A DNA stretch of 64,000 nucleotides from contig JABFRQ010000006.1 in NCBI GenBank assembly GCA_013141075.1, positions 104,248 to 168,247 on the forward strand. Direction: 5' to 3'. This stretch comes from Methylotenera sp. (GTDB lineage Bacteria; Pseudomonadota; Gammaproteobacteria; Burkholderiales; Methylophilaceae). The notes beneath the pieces were generated by a model. That model worked only from the letters and a program-made list of their open reading frames with translations. It ran no database searches and was not told the DNA's origin. Below are positions 8,711 through 17,789 of this stretch, one piece after another (the first letter of the stretch is position 1; each line of letters starts with the position of its first letter). A program made the position numbers and the translations under genes.

Positions 8711-9256
8711 ATGAAATTTTATTTAAGTCATAAGATACTATTTTCGGTTTTACTTTTGGGGGCTAGCAATATGGCTAACGCTACTTGCTCTGAGCTTTAT
8801 AATCATCAATTAACCACTTTGCAGGGCGATAAAATTAACCTGTGTGATTATCAAGATAAACCTATTTTAGTGGTGAACACCGCGAGTAAATGTGGCTTTA
8901 CGCCACAGTTTGATGCGCTTGAGGCGCTATATGCTAAGTATAAAAGTAAGGGTTTGTTGGTGATTGGTTTTCCATCGAATGACTTTAAGCAAGAGCCGGG
9001 TGACAATAAACAAATTGGCGATTTTTGTAAGCTAACTTATTCGGTGAAATTTCCGATGATGACCAAAAGCGCGGTCACTGGCGCAAATGCGAGCCCATTC
9101 TACAAGCAGTTAAGTGCTAAAACGGGGCAAGAACCTCAATGGAATTTTTATAAATATGTGATTTTGCCAGGTGGTAAAGAGGTGTTTGCTTACAGCAGCG
9201 ATGTGAAGCCAGATTCAGCGGAAATTTTGGCTAGAATTAAGCCGAGCTTGAAGTAA
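8711..9256 (+). CDS. Exported glutathione peroxidase-like thiol peroxidase
   Basis: A 181-residue thioredoxin-fold peroxidase of the glutathione peroxidase family. The peroxidatic cysteine motif is NTASKCGFTPQ, the conserved GFPSNDFKQEPGDN follows, and WNFYKY supplies the catalytic Trp/Asn. Cysteine replaces selenocysteine, as is normal in bacteria. It begins with a signal peptide (MKFYLSHKILFSVLLLG, ending ANA), so it should act in the periplasm, unlike cytosolic BtuE. Two ATGs are possible, at 8699 and 8711. I prefer 8711 because it starts the signal and has GAG upstream. It would remove peroxides, probably with a thioredoxin-like donor. Confidence 0.87.
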   Translation: MKFYLSHKILFSVLLLGASNMANATCSELYNHQLTTLQGDKINLCDYQDKPILVVNTASKCGFTPQFDALEALYAKYKSKGLLVIGFPSNDFKQEPGDNKQIGDFCKLTYSVKFPMMTKSAVTGANASPFYKQLSAKTGQEPQWNFYKYVILPGGKEVFAYSSDVKPDSAEILARIKPSLK

Positions 9257-9288
9257 TCGTGCGTTAATAGCTCATCTTAAAATGTTTA

Positions 9289-9351
9289 GTCATTGCGAGC
9301 ATAGCGCGGCAATCTGAAAGTATTAGATTGCCGCGCTATGCTCGCAATGAC
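9289..9351. repeat. Perfect 27-base inverted repeat (REP-like element)
   Basis: The arm at 9289-9315 (begins GTCATTGCGAGCATAGCG) is matched exactly by its reverse complement at 9325-9351, around a nine-base loop. It resembles the GTCATTGCGAGC-type extragenic palindromes found in many bacterial genomes. It lies between two convergent genes (gpx and ppsR), where it could also act as a bidirectional terminator or mRNA stabiliser. Confidence 0.85.
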
Positions 9352-9382
9352 GTAAATGATTTGATTGCCGCTTTGATGGCTA

Positions 9383-10189
9383 CTAAGTTGGCTTACGTGT
9401 TTTTTCCATAATAATCGCGGATAATTCTTCAACTGAGCGGCTAGTTGAATCTGCCCAAGTGATGCCTGCATTGCGCATTAAATTCTCAGCGGTAATGATT
9501 TCTTTTTTGCAATTATCTAATGAGGCATAAAAACTGCCGCTTCTGCGCTCATTTCGTACTGCATGCAAGCGTTCTGGCTTAATGGTTAGGCCAAAAATTT
9601 TATCAAGATGTTTATGTAGTACTGCGGGCAAAGTGCCGCGCTCAAAGTCTTCAGGAATAAGCGGGTAATTAGCCGCTTTGATGCCAAATTGCATGGCCAA
9701 ATATACACTGGTAGGCGTTTTACCACAGCGCGAAACGCCAACTAAAATCACTTGCGCTTCTTCTAAGCCAGAGTTTGTCATGCCGTCATCATGGTTTAAC
9801 GTAAAGTTAATGGCTTCCATGCGGTCGTTATATTTCGTACCCATCACGCTATGCGCAATGCCTGCGCCTGTAAGTGGCGCTTGTGCTAGCTCTAAACCTA
9901 GCGGGTCAATAAACGTGTTAAATAAATCAATAAAATAGGCGTTAGAGTGCTTAATAGCCGCACGTAATTCAACGTTACCGACTGACATAATCACCACTGG
10001 TCGCACGCTGTCTTCTTCTTCAGCACGTAATATACTGCCTTGCGCTAGCTTGATTTTATCTAATGTATCTGTAAATGGGAGGCGAATTTGGGTAAAGTTA
10101 GTGGCTGGAAAATGCTCAAGCAACTTGCCTAATGCACCTGCTGTAATGCCAGTACCGTCAGAGATGAAAAATACGGTGCGTTTTATCAT
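9383..10189 (-). CDS. ppsR: PEP synthase regulatory protein (pyruvate,water dikinase kinase/pyrophosphorylase)
   Basis: A 268-residue DUF299 protein. It carries ISDGTGITAGALG at the start and the P-loop-like GVSRCGKTPTSVYLA in the middle, both typical of the bifunctional regulator that phosphorylates (ADP-dependent) and dephosphorylates PEP synthase. The ATG at 10189 is chosen because it begins the family's conserved N-terminus and has AGG upstream. The open frame to 10252 runs into a palindromic repeat. It lies downstream of ppsA on the same strand, which fits enzyme and regulator being expressed together. Confidence 0.92.
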   Translation of the reverse strand: MIKRTVFFISDGTGITAGALGKLLEHFPATNFTQIRLPFTDTLDKIKLAQGSILRAEEEDSVRPVVIMSVGNVELRAAIKHSNAYFIDLFNTFIDPLGLELAQAPLTGAGIAHSVMGTKYNDRMEAINFTLNHDDGMTNSGLEEAQVILVGVSRCGKTPTSVYLAMQFGIKAANYPLIPEDFERGTLPAVLHKHLDKIFGLTIKPERLHAVRNERRSGSFYASLDNCKKEIITAENLMRNAGITWADSTSRSVEELSAIIMEKTRKPT

Positions 10190-10246
10190 GTTGATTGCCT
10201 TTAATTTTAGCATTACAGTGCTTATTAACCCGTAAAACTTACAGAC

Positions 10247-10319
10247 CGTCATTGCCGCGAAAGCGGGAATCCATTTTAATTAAGTACGCACATGGATCCC
10301 CACTTTCGCGAGGATGACG
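10247..10319. repeat. Imperfect extragenic palindrome (CGTCATT-type)
   Basis: Arms of about 28 bases (10247-10274 and 10292-10319) pair with about five mismatches around a 17-base spacer. The arm CGTCATTGCCGCGAAAGCGG resembles a widespread palindromic repeat of proteobacteria. It fills the ppsA-ppsR gap and is a different class from the repeat at 9289. Confidence 0.75.
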
Positions 10320-10344
10320 ATATTTGAATGATTATAAAATTAGG

Positions 10345-12717
10345 CTATTTCTTAGCAAGCCTTTGCCAAGTGCTTACCACGGTGTCAGGGTTAAGTGACA
10401 TTGATTGTATGCCTTCAGACACTAACCATTCAGCAAAGTCTGGGTGGTCAGAAGGGCCTTGGCCACAAATACCCACGTATTTACCTAAACGGTTGCAGGT
10501 GTGAATTGCCATTTTAATCAATGCTTTAACAGCATCGTTACGCTCATCAAAGCCATCTGCCAAAATGCCTGAATCGCGATCCATGCCTAATGTGAGCTGG
10601 GTTAAATCGTTAGAGCCAATTGAGAAGCCGTCAAAGTAATGTAAGAATTCTTCAGCTAATAATGCGTTTGAAGGAATTTCGCACATCATAATTAAGCGTA
10701 GGCCATTTTCACCACGTTTAAGGCCGTTTGCTGCCATAATTTCAGTTACGGCTTTTGCTTCAGCAAGAGTGCGCACAAATGGAATCATTAACTCAACGTT
10801 GGTTAAGCCCATTTCATCGCGTACTTTTTTCATGGCAGTACATTCCATGGCAAAGCATTCTTTAAAGTCTTCAGCCATGTAACGCGCCGCGCCACGGAAG
10901 CCAATCATTGGGTTTTCTTCATCTGGCTCGTAAATCTCGCCGCCCACTAATTTTTTGTATTCGTTAGATTTAAAGTCAGACGTACGCACAATCACTGGTT
11001 TTGGATAGAAAGCCGCTGCAATAGTGGCTACGCCTTCAGCCACTTTATCAATGTAAAATTGTTTGGGTGATGCGTAACCGCGTGAACGATTTTTGATGAT
11101 GGTTTTAATGGCGGTTGGCATGGCTTCAGCGTTTAAAATCGCTTTTGGGTGTATGCCGACCATATTGTTAATCACAAATTCTAAACGTGCTAAACCTACG
11201 CCATCATTTGGCGTTTTGGCAAAGCCAAAGGCCATGTCAGGGTTGCCTACGTTCATCATAATTTTGCATGGGGCTGGCGGCAAGGCAGATTGTGCTTGGC
11301 GATTCACTTCAAAATCAATCGCACCATGGTACACAAAGCCAGATTCACCTTCAGCACATGAAACCGTGACAATTTCGCCTTCACGCAATACGTCAGTTGC
11401 ATTTACCGCACCAACAATGGCTGGAATACCTAATTCACGCGCAATAATCGCCGCATGGCATGTACGCCCGCCACGGTTGGTGACCAAAGCTGAAGCACGT
11501 TTCATTACAGGTTCCCAGTTTGGGTCTGTCATGTCTGCCACAAGCACATCACCAGGCTGTACCAAATGCATATCTGCTGGGTCTAACACAATGCGCACAG
11601 GGCCTACGCCTACTTTTTGTGTCACTGCGCGACCAATAACTAATGGTTTTTCATTATGTTTATGCAGTTTGAAAGTTTCGGTCACGTTATTTAATGCTTC
11701 TTGTGACTTCACTGTTTCAGGGCGTGCTTGCAAAATATACAATTTGTTATCTACGCCATTTTTGCCCCATTCAATGTCCATTGGGCAACCGTAATGGCTT
11801 TCAATTGTCATGGCATAACGTGCTAATTCTAAAACGTCTGCATCGCAAAGTGAATAACGGTCGCTGTCCGTTGTATCTACATCAACGGTTGATGTACTTT
11901 TGCCCGCACGTGTTGCATCGCTAAACACCATTTTAATGAGCTTAGAACCCATGGTGCGGCGCACAATTGAAGGTTTGCCTAGTGCTAGTGTTGGTTTGTG
12001 CACGTAGAATTCATCTGGGTTCACCGCGCCTTGCACCACTGTTTCGCCCAAGCCGTAGCTTGAAGTAATAAACACCACATCTTTAAAGCCAGATTCAGTG
12101 TCAATGGTAAACATCACACCTGCACAGCCAATATCTGAGCGCACCATTTGTTGCACACCAGCTGATAAAGCAACATCAGCATGCACAAATCCTTTATGCA
12201 CGCGGTATGAAATTGCACGGTCATTGTATAAAGAAGCGAATACTTCTTTAATGGCGTGCAAAATATTATCTAAACCCTGGATGTTTAAAAATGACTCTTG
12301 TTGGCCAGCAAATGAAGCATCAGGCAAATCTTCTGCCGTGGCAGAAGAGCGCACTGCAAAGGTTGCACCATTGCCAGATTTTGCAGTAAGAATATCGTAA
12401 TTTTCTTTAATCGCTTGGTCTAATGCGGCTGGGAAGGGCGCATTCATAATCCATTCGCGTACTTTTTTACCGCATATTGCTAGGGCTTGCGTGTCATCTA
12501 CGTTAAGCGCATCAAGCTCGGCGTTAATTTTTACGTCTAAGCCATTTACCGACAAAAACTCTCGGTAGGCATCGGCCGTAGTGGCAAAACCCGTTGGTAC
12601 ACGCACGCCTTTAGCGGAAAGTTGTGAAATCATCTCGCCTAGAGAGGCGTTTTTTCCGCCAACAGAAGGGACGTCTACGTTGCGTAGATTTTCAAATGGA
12701 ATAACGTGGGCTGACAT
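10345..12717 (-). CDS. ppsA: Phosphoenolpyruvate synthase (pyruvate,water dikinase)
   Basis: A 790-residue enzyme making PEP from pyruvate with ATP going to AMP and phosphate. The N-terminal ATP-grasp domain has [11 protein letters not shown] and [20 protein letters not shown]. The central swivelling domain has the phosphohistidine motif [15 protein letters not shown]. The C-terminal PEP/pyruvate-binding barrel has [11 protein letters not shown] and [13 protein letters not shown]. Length fits the family. In a RuMP-cycle methylotroph it would feed PEP and sugar synthesis from C3 units. Its regulator ppsR lies downstream. Upstream 12718-12906 is a 189-base region shared with the divergent beta-RFAP synthase gene. 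Confidence 0.97.
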   Translation of the reverse strand: MSAHVIPFENLRNVDVPSVGGKNASLGEMISQLSAKGVRVPTGFATTADAYREFLSVNGLDVKINAELDALNVDDTQALAICGKKVREWIMNAPFPAALDQAIKENYDILTAKSGNGATFAVRSSATAEDLPDASFAGQQESFLNIQGLDNILHAIKEVFASLYNDRAISYRVHKGFVHADVALSAGVQQMVRSDIGCAGVMFTIDTESGFKDVVFITSSYGLGETVVQGAVNPDEFYVHKPTLALGKPSIVRRTMGSKLIKMVFSDATRAGKSTSTVDVDTTDSDRYSLCDADVLELARYAMTIESHYGCPMDIEWGKNGVDNKLYILQARPETVKSQEALNNVTETFKLHKHNEKPLVIGRAVTQKVGVGPVRIVLDPADMHLVQPGDVLVADMTDPNWEPVMKRASALVTNRGGRTCHAAIIARELGIPAIVGAVNATDVLREGEIVTVSCAEGESGFVYHGAIDFEVNRQAQSALPPAPCKIMMNVGNPDMAFGFAKTPNDGVGLARLEFVINNMVGIHPKAILNAEAMPTAIKTIIKNRSRGYASPKQFYIDKVAEGVATIAAAFYPKPVIVRTSDFKSNEYKKLVGGEIYEPDEENPMIGFRGAARYMAEDFKECFAMECTAMKKVRDEMGLTNVELMIPFVRTLAEAKAVTEIMAANGLKRGENGLRLIMMCEIPSNALLAEEFLHYFDGFSIGSNDLTQLTLGMDRDSGILADGFDERNDAVKALIKMAIHTCNRLGKYVGICGQGPSDHPDFAEWLVSEGIQSMSLNPDTVVSTWQRLAKK

Positions 12718-12906
12718 GATAGTTCCTTAGATGGTCAAACAATTAGAGTGTAAAACTACGTTAGAAATTTGTTTTTATATTTAAGTTACATTTTGCCTAA
12801 TTTATCGGCCGCTGTCACCTGAAAATACGTGCTTTCACAATAAAAATTGCATCAAGCCGCAAGCGCAGGCGTAGGAAAAGTAACGCCTGTCAGCTAGAAT
12901 AAGCAA

Positions 12907-13899
12907 ATGAGCACTTCAAATTTACAGTCAGCAAAAAATACCGAAATTTTAGTTAAAAGCGCCGCACGCCTGCACATGGGTTTTTTTGATTTGCATGGCG
13001 GCTTGGGGCGTAAGTTCGGCAGCATCGGCTTAAGCCTTTCTGCGCCACATTTGGTGCTTACCGCAAGCCGTGCAGATAAGTTGCAAATTGCTGGAGGCAT
13101 TGATAGTAAAGGTGCAACCCGCGCTAACAATATTGCACAACAGCTTATTAAAAATCTTAATCTTACGGGTTCGGTTGCGCTTAATATTCAACAAGTGATT
13201 CCCGAACATGCTGGTTTGGGTTCAGGTACGCAACTAGTCTTGGCAATAGGTGCAGCCATTAGCAAACTCTACCATTTGGATTTAACCACGTCACAAATTG
13301 CTATGCTCACAGGTCGTGGTAACCGCTCAGGTATCGGTATTGCGGCTTTTGATTTAGGTGGCTTGTTAATTGATGGTGGCCGTAAGGCGATTGGAAATGT
13401 GCCACCGTTACTCGCGCGATATGATTTTCCAAAATCATGGCGAGTTTTGCTTATATTAGATGCCACACAACCTGGAATTCATGGCGAAGAAGAAAAAGAA
13501 GCGTTTAATAATTTACCCATTTTTTCTGAAAACTTAGCCGCACATTTATGCAGGCATGTTTTGATGCAAGCTATGCCAGCGATGGTAGAGCAAGATTTAA
13601 CTGCCTTTGGCAACAGCATTCAAGCGCTACAAGCCCATGTGGGTGATTATTTTGCGCCTGCTCAAGGCGGGCGCTATGCCAGCCGCGAAGTAGGCGTGGT
13701 GTTGGAATACTTGGCGCACGCAGGTGTGGCTTGTTTTGGGCAAAGCTCTTGGGGGCCAACAGGCTTTGCAGTGTTTGAAAATGAAGCCAGTGCAAATGCG
13801 ATGCAGCAACAACTACAAGCGCAGTTCGTGGAAAATAAAAATATTTCGTATGAAATTGTGCGCGGCAATAACTCTGGCGCAACGATACAGAAACTTTAA
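12907..13899 (+). CDS. Beta-ribofuranosylaminobenzene 5'-phosphate synthase
   Basis: A 330-residue GHMP-kinase-fold protein of the beta-RFAP synthase family. The family joins p-aminobenzoate to PRPP with loss of CO2 and PPi, the committed step of (dephospho)tetrahydromethanopterin synthesis. Diagnostic stretches are AARLHMGFFDLHG near the N-terminus, EHAGLGSGTQLVLAIG (glycine-rich loop) and GRGNRSGIGIAAFDLGG. It is first in a tight plus-strand run with mtdB, an ATP-grasp gene, mch, a RimK-like gene and a CitG-like gene. The archaeal equivalent is called MptG. PabB at 28385 would supply the substrate. Confidence 0.92.
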   Translation: MSTSNLQSAKNTEILVKSAARLHMGFFDLHGGLGRKFGSIGLSLSAPHLVLTASRADKLQIAGGIDSKGATRANNIAQQLIKNLNLTGSVALNIQQVIPEHAGLGSGTQLVLAIGAAISKLYHLDLTTSQIAMLTGRGNRSGIGIAAFDLGGLLIDGGRKAIGNVPPLLARYDFPKSWRVLLILDATQPGIHGEEEKEAFNNLPIFSENLAAHLCRHVLMQAMPAMVEQDLTAFGNSIQALQAHVGDYFAPAQGGRYASREVGVVLEYLAHAGVACFGQSSWGPTGFAVFENEASANAMQQQLQAQFVENKNISYEIVRGNNSGATIQKL

Positions 13900-13922
13900 A
13901 GAGCTTTTAAAAAGAGACTGCG

Positions 13923-14846
13923 ATGGAAAAAACTTCAATTTTACACCTGATAACGCCTGCCAAAAACGCCAGCCCATTCGACGTCAACATGGCATTTGAC
14001 GCGGGTTTTGACAAAATTATGCCTTACACCAATGTGTTGTTAGGTGAGGTGGCCGCGCTGACGCAAGATGCGATTTTTTCACGTAGCCCAAGCGGGGTAA
14101 AACGAGAAGCCTTATTCATCGGCGGGCGCGATATTGATGTAGCCATGCAGATGCTAGAAGCAAGCAAGCAAGCAATGTTCGCACCTTTTGCCTGCTCAAT
14201 TTTTGCTGATCCATCAGGTGCATTTACCACGGCGGCGGCCATGGTGGCTAAAGTTGAGTTTCATTTGCACAAGCATTTTGACGAAAATTTAAGCGGAAAA
14301 TCCATCAGTATATTTGGGGCGGGCGGCCCTGTAGGTGGCTGTGCGGCAATTATTGCAGCCAAACAAGGCGCAAAAGTGCGCTTGGTTGCGCATCATTCTG
14401 TGGCTGAATTAGCACAAAAAGCACAAGTTTGGAACGTGAAATATCAGCTCAACTTGCAAGTGGTGGATGGTACAAATGAGTCTAATAAAGAAGCTATTTT
14501 AGCCAATACCGATATTGCGCTTTGCGCGGCTGCCGCTGGCGTGCGCGTGTTGTCAGCAAGTCAAATTGCGCATGCTGGGCAGTTAAAAATGATTGCTGAT
14601 GTGAACGCGGTTGCACCAACGGGTGCAGAGGGTGTGGATGTGATGGCTGATGGCGTTGCAATTGAATCTACTAATGTGATTGGCATAGGTGCGCTAGCGA
14701 TTGGCAACTTAAAATATGCCACGCAACATAACTTACTTAAACAAATGTTAGCCACGCATAAATTCAATGGTGAGCTGAACGATAAACCTTGTTATTTAGA
14801 GTTTATGGCAGCGTTTGAAATGGCGCAGCATTTAACGCGTGTGTAA
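13923..14846 (+). CDS. mtdB: NAD(P)-dependent methylene-H4MPT dehydrogenase
   Basis: A 307-residue dehydrogenase oxidising methylene-H4MPT to methenyl-H4MPT in formaldehyde oxidation. The N-terminal part ends in DPSGAFTTAAAMVAKVE, and the Rossmann half has the nucleotide loop FGAGGPVGGCAA. Overall length and the adjacent mch favour MtdB over the folate-linked MtdA. Reading alone cannot settle NAD versus NADP preference or exclude the related MtdC. It begins 23 bases after the beta-RFAP synthase stop. Its end overlaps the next gene by 8 bases, so the operon is translationally coupled. Confidence 0.92.
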   Translation: MEKTSILHLITPAKNASPFDVNMAFDAGFDKIMPYTNVLLGEVAALTQDAIFSRSPSGVKREALFIGGRDIDVAMQMLEASKQAMFAPFACSIFADPSGAFTTAAAMVAKVEFHLHKHFDENLSGKSISIFGAGGPVGGCAAIIAAKQGAKVRLVAHHSVAELAQKAQVWNVKYQLNLQVVDGTNESNKEAILANTDIALCAAAAGVRVLSASQIAHAGQLKMIADVNAVAPTGAEGVDVMADGVAIESTNVIGIGALAIGNLKYATQHNLLKQMLATHKFNGELNDKPCYLEFMAAFEMAQHLTRV

Positions 14847-15936
14847 AAAACTTATTATAGCGGCGGCCTCTGCGCGCGGCTTTGCACAGGCTGCGGCTAC
14901 GTGTGGCTATAGCGTGATTACGCTAGATGCCTTTGCCGATGCCGATACGCGACTTGTTGCAGTGCAATCATTTAAAATTAAAATGCATGAATCTGCGCAA
15001 GGTTTTATTGTTGATGAAGTTGATTTTAAGCGCGTGTTTTCAAGCATAAATTTAGACGAAGTTGAAGGTTTTTTATTTGGCAGTTTGTTTGATGCAGCAC
15101 CAGATTTATTAGCTTGGGTGGCAGCGCGGGTGCGGGTGCTAGGCAATCCGCCAGAAGTGATGCGTGCGGCAAAAAGCTTTGAATTCTTTAAATTATTAGA
15201 TGATTTGGGAGTTCAGCATCCTGAAGTACGTTTAACGCTGCCAGATTCCGCCGAGCAATGGCTAAGCAAGCATCTAGGCGGCTCAGGCGGCACACATATT
15301 CAATGCGCCTCACAGGGCGGTTCTGGCGATTATTTTCAGCGTAAAATTGCAGGTATTCCAGTATCAATGTTGTTTGTCGCAGATGGCATCACGGCGCAGT
15401 TAATCGGGTTTAATCGCCAATTCACGGCGCCTACCACCAAAATGCCATATCGCTTTGCAGGCGCTGTGAGTGGTGTTGCTCTGCAACCCAATATCCATGC
15501 GGTGTTTGAGCATGCTGCGCAGCAATTAACTAGCACCTTACACTTACGCGGCATCAATAGTTTAGATGCCATTTTGAATGACGACACACTGTATATCTTG
15601 GAGCTAAACCCAAGATTAAGTGCGACTTTTCAGCTTTATCCAAACCTTATGCGCGCGCATTTGCAAGGATGCGCAGGCAATTTAACGGCTTTGTCCGAGC
15701 ATAAAAATGCATGTGCGCATTTGGTTTTATATGCTGAAAACGCAGTTGAAATTCCTGCTGATTTTGTATGGCCAATGGATGCGATGGATATTCCTAGTAT
15801 TGAAGCTAATGCAAGCAGTGTTAAAATTGCGCAAGATGCACCCATTTGCACTGTGCGTGTAGAGGCGGAAACGGCTGATTTGGCGCATAAATTAGTGATT
15901 GAGAAAGCAAGCCAATTAAAAGAACGTTTTATGTAA
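14839..15936 (+). CDS. ATP-grasp enzyme of the H4MPT gene cluster (COG2232-like)
   Basis: A 365-residue protein with ATP-grasp features: a Rossmann-like start (IIAAASARGFAQAAATCGYS), a GGSGGTHIQ flexible loop, and the metal-binding ending ILELNPRLSATFQLYP. It starts with GTG at 14839 inside the mtdB end. Proteins of this type recur beside mtdB and mch in methylotrophs and are thought to take part in H4MPT or methylofuran synthesis, but I know of no proven reaction. ATP-grasp enzymes join a carboxylate to an amine or thiol through an acyl phosphate, so ligation of an amino acid or other acid to the cofactor is a reasonable guess. Confidence 0.75.
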   Translation: MCKKLIIAAASARGFAQAAATCGYSVITLDAFADADTRLVAVQSFKIKMHESAQGFIVDEVDFKRVFSSINLDEVEGFLFGSLFDAAPDLLAWVAARVRVLGNPPEVMRAAKSFEFFKLLDDLGVQHPEVRLTLPDSAEQWLSKHLGGSGGTHIQCASQGGSGDYFQRKIAGIPVSMLFVADGITAQLIGFNRQFTAPTTKMPYRFAGAVSGVALQPNIHAVFEHAAQQLTSTLHLRGINSLDAILNDDTLYILELNPRLSATFQLYPNLMRAHLQGCAGNLTALSEHKNACAHLVLYAENAVEIPADFVWPMDAMDIPSIEANASSVKIAQDAPICTVRVEAETADLAHKLVIEKASQLKERFM

Positions 15937-15949
15937 GAGCGAATTTATT

Positions 15950-16915
15950 ATGACAAAGCAAACAACACATATCAGCATCAACGCGCTTGCAAACTCATTA
16001 GTACAACAACTAATTGACGATGCTGACGCGCTACAAATTGGTGTTTCAAAGCACGCAACTGGTGCGACAATAGTAGATGCTGGTATCGAAAAAGCAGGCG
16101 GCGCAGAAGCGGGGCGGCTTATTGCCGAAATTTGCATGGGTGGTTTGGGGCAAGTCACTTTTAAAGAGGGTGATGATTTTAAAACATACCCAAAAATTAT
16201 TTGTGCCTGTTCGCAAACCCCAATATTGGCGTGCCTTGCCAGCCAATATGCAGGTTGGGCGCTGCAGCATGAAAAGTTCTTTTCACTTGGGTCAGGCCCC
16301 GCGCGCGCGATTGCGCAACGCGAAGATTTATTTAAAGAGTTGGGTTACAAAGATCATGCTGAGAAAACCGTATTGGTGCTAGAAACCGATAAAATCCCGC
16401 CAACTGAAATTATAGAAAAAGTCGCATTTGATACGAATATTAAAGCTGAAAATCTGACTTTTATTTTAACGCCAACCAAAAGTCTAGCAGGCACCACGCA
16501 AATAGTGGCGCGGGTGCTAGAGGTGGCCTTGCATAAATTGCACACTTTACATTTTCCGTTAGACACGGTTGTTTCAGGTAATGGTAGTGCGCCTTTACCG
16601 CTAGTTTCAGCCGATTTTTTAACCGCGATGGGGCGCACAAATGATGCGATTTTGTTCGGCGGATTTGTGCAGTTGCAAGTGAAATGTACCGATGCAGAAG
16701 CCGAAAAGCTGGCGCGTGAACTACCCAGCAAGTCATCCAAAGATTATGGCAAGCCATTTGCCGAGATTTTTAAAGCGGTGAATATGGATTTTTACAAAAT
16801 TGACCCACTATTATTTTCGCCTGCAAAAGTACGCATTACCAATGTTAATACGGGCAATAGTTTTGAGGGTGGCGAGTTGAATGAAGCCTTGTTAAACCAA
16901 TCTTTTGGCGGTTAG
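15950..16915 (+). CDS. mch: Methenyl-tetrahydromethanopterin cyclohydrolase
   Basis: A 321-residue cyclohydrolase that converts methenyl-H4MPT to 5-formyl-H4MPT, the step after MtdB. Recognisable parts are the N-terminal NALANSLVQQLIDDADAL, CMGGLGQVTF, the FFSLGSGPARA motif and DTVVSGNGSAPLP. Length fits the bacterial and archaeal enzymes. It lies 13 bases after the ATP-grasp gene and 4 bases before the next start, in one apparent operon. The later steps (formyltransferase/hydrolase fhc and the fae activating enzyme) are not in this window. Confidence 0.96.
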   Translation: MTKQTTHISINALANSLVQQLIDDADALQIGVSKHATGATIVDAGIEKAGGAEAGRLIAEICMGGLGQVTFKEGDDFKTYPKIICACSQTPILACLASQYAGWALQHEKFFSLGSGPARAIAQREDLFKELGYKDHAEKTVLVLETDKIPPTEIIEKVAFDTNIKAENLTFILTPTKSLAGTTQIVARVLEVALHKLHTLHFPLDTVVSGNGSAPLPLVSADFLTAMGRTNDAILFGGFVQLQVKCTDAEAEKLARELPSKSSKDYGKPFAEIFKAVNMDFYKIDPLLFSPAKVRITNVNTGNSFEGGELNEALLNQSFGG

Positions 16916-16919
16916 CTAA

Positions 16920-17789
16920 GTGCGCATTGTCATTTTTACCGATGAGCCAGAAAAGCGTGGCGGTTGGCACGGTGAGCAATTAGCGAAAGCTTTTGCTGTG
17001 CACAATGTTGAAGCCGTTTTTGTGTCGTTGCAAGATTGCGTCATTGATTTATCTGCTAAAAAACCTACTATCCAAATTCCATTTTTTGAAACCTTACCCA
17101 AAGCGGCCTTTGTGCGCGGCATTGCGGGTGGCTCGTTGCAACAAATCACCACGCGTTTGAATGTGTTGCACATGTTAAAAATGCTAGGCGTGAGCATTTA
17201 CAACGACGGCAAAGCGATTGAGCGTACGGTGGATAAAGCCATGACCAGCTTTTTATTACACAAAAACGGTATTGCAAGCCCAAAAACTTGGGTGTGCGAA
17301 TCACGTGACTTTGCACATAAAATCATGGCGCAACATGCTAATTTGGTCATTAAGCCACTGTTTGGCTCGCAAGGTGCTGGCGTGCGTTTAGTTGATAAAA
17401 AACGACCATTGCCGATGGATAAGTTTGTTGATGGCGTTTTTTACCTGCAAAGTTTTATTAAAGCCCAGCATGACTATCGTGTGTTTGTAGTGAATAACCG
17501 AGCGGTTGCCACCATGCGCCGCACAGGTGAAACTTGGCTGCATAACGTGGCGCAAGGTGCGCAGTGCGAATCTTGCAATGAGGCTGATGTTTTAGCTATT
17601 GCTCTACGAGCCGCGCTGGTGCTAGAGATTGCGTATTGCGGTGTGGACGTGATTCGAGATGAAGATGGAAAATTGTTGGTGTTAGAAGTCAATAGCATTC
17701 CCGCTTGGCGCGGCTTACAAAGCGTTTCACAAGTGAATATTGCACAAGCTTTAGCTGATGATTTTTTGAGTAAAATTGATGCAAAATAA
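16920..17789 (+). CDS. RimK-type ATP-grasp ligase of the H4MPT cluster
   Basis: A 289-residue RimK-like ATP-grasp protein (GTG start at 16920). Visible are the ATP-binding lysine region NLVIKPLFGSQGAGVRLV, the YLQSFIKAQHDYRVFVV block and the metal site VDVIRDEDGKLLVLEVNSIP. RimK relatives add glutamate to side chains; archaeal MptN adds glutamate to H4MPT. Here it sits 4 bases after mch, so glutamylation of the pterin or of methylofuran is a reasonable inference but unproven. Its end overlaps the next gene by 11 bases. Confidence 0.82.
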   Translation: MRIVIFTDEPEKRGGWHGEQLAKAFAVHNVEAVFVSLQDCVIDLSAKKPTIQIPFFETLPKAAFVRGIAGGSLQQITTRLNVLHMLKMLGVSIYNDGKAIERTVDKAMTSFLLHKNGIASPKTWVCESRDFAHKIMAQHANLVIKPLFGSQGAGVRLVDKKRPLPMDKFVDGVFYLQSFIKAQHDYRVFVVNNRAVATMRRTGETWLHNVAQGAQCESCNEADVLAIALRAALVLEIAYCGVDVIRDEDGKLLVLEVNSIPAWRGLQSVSQVNIAQALADDFLSKIDAK

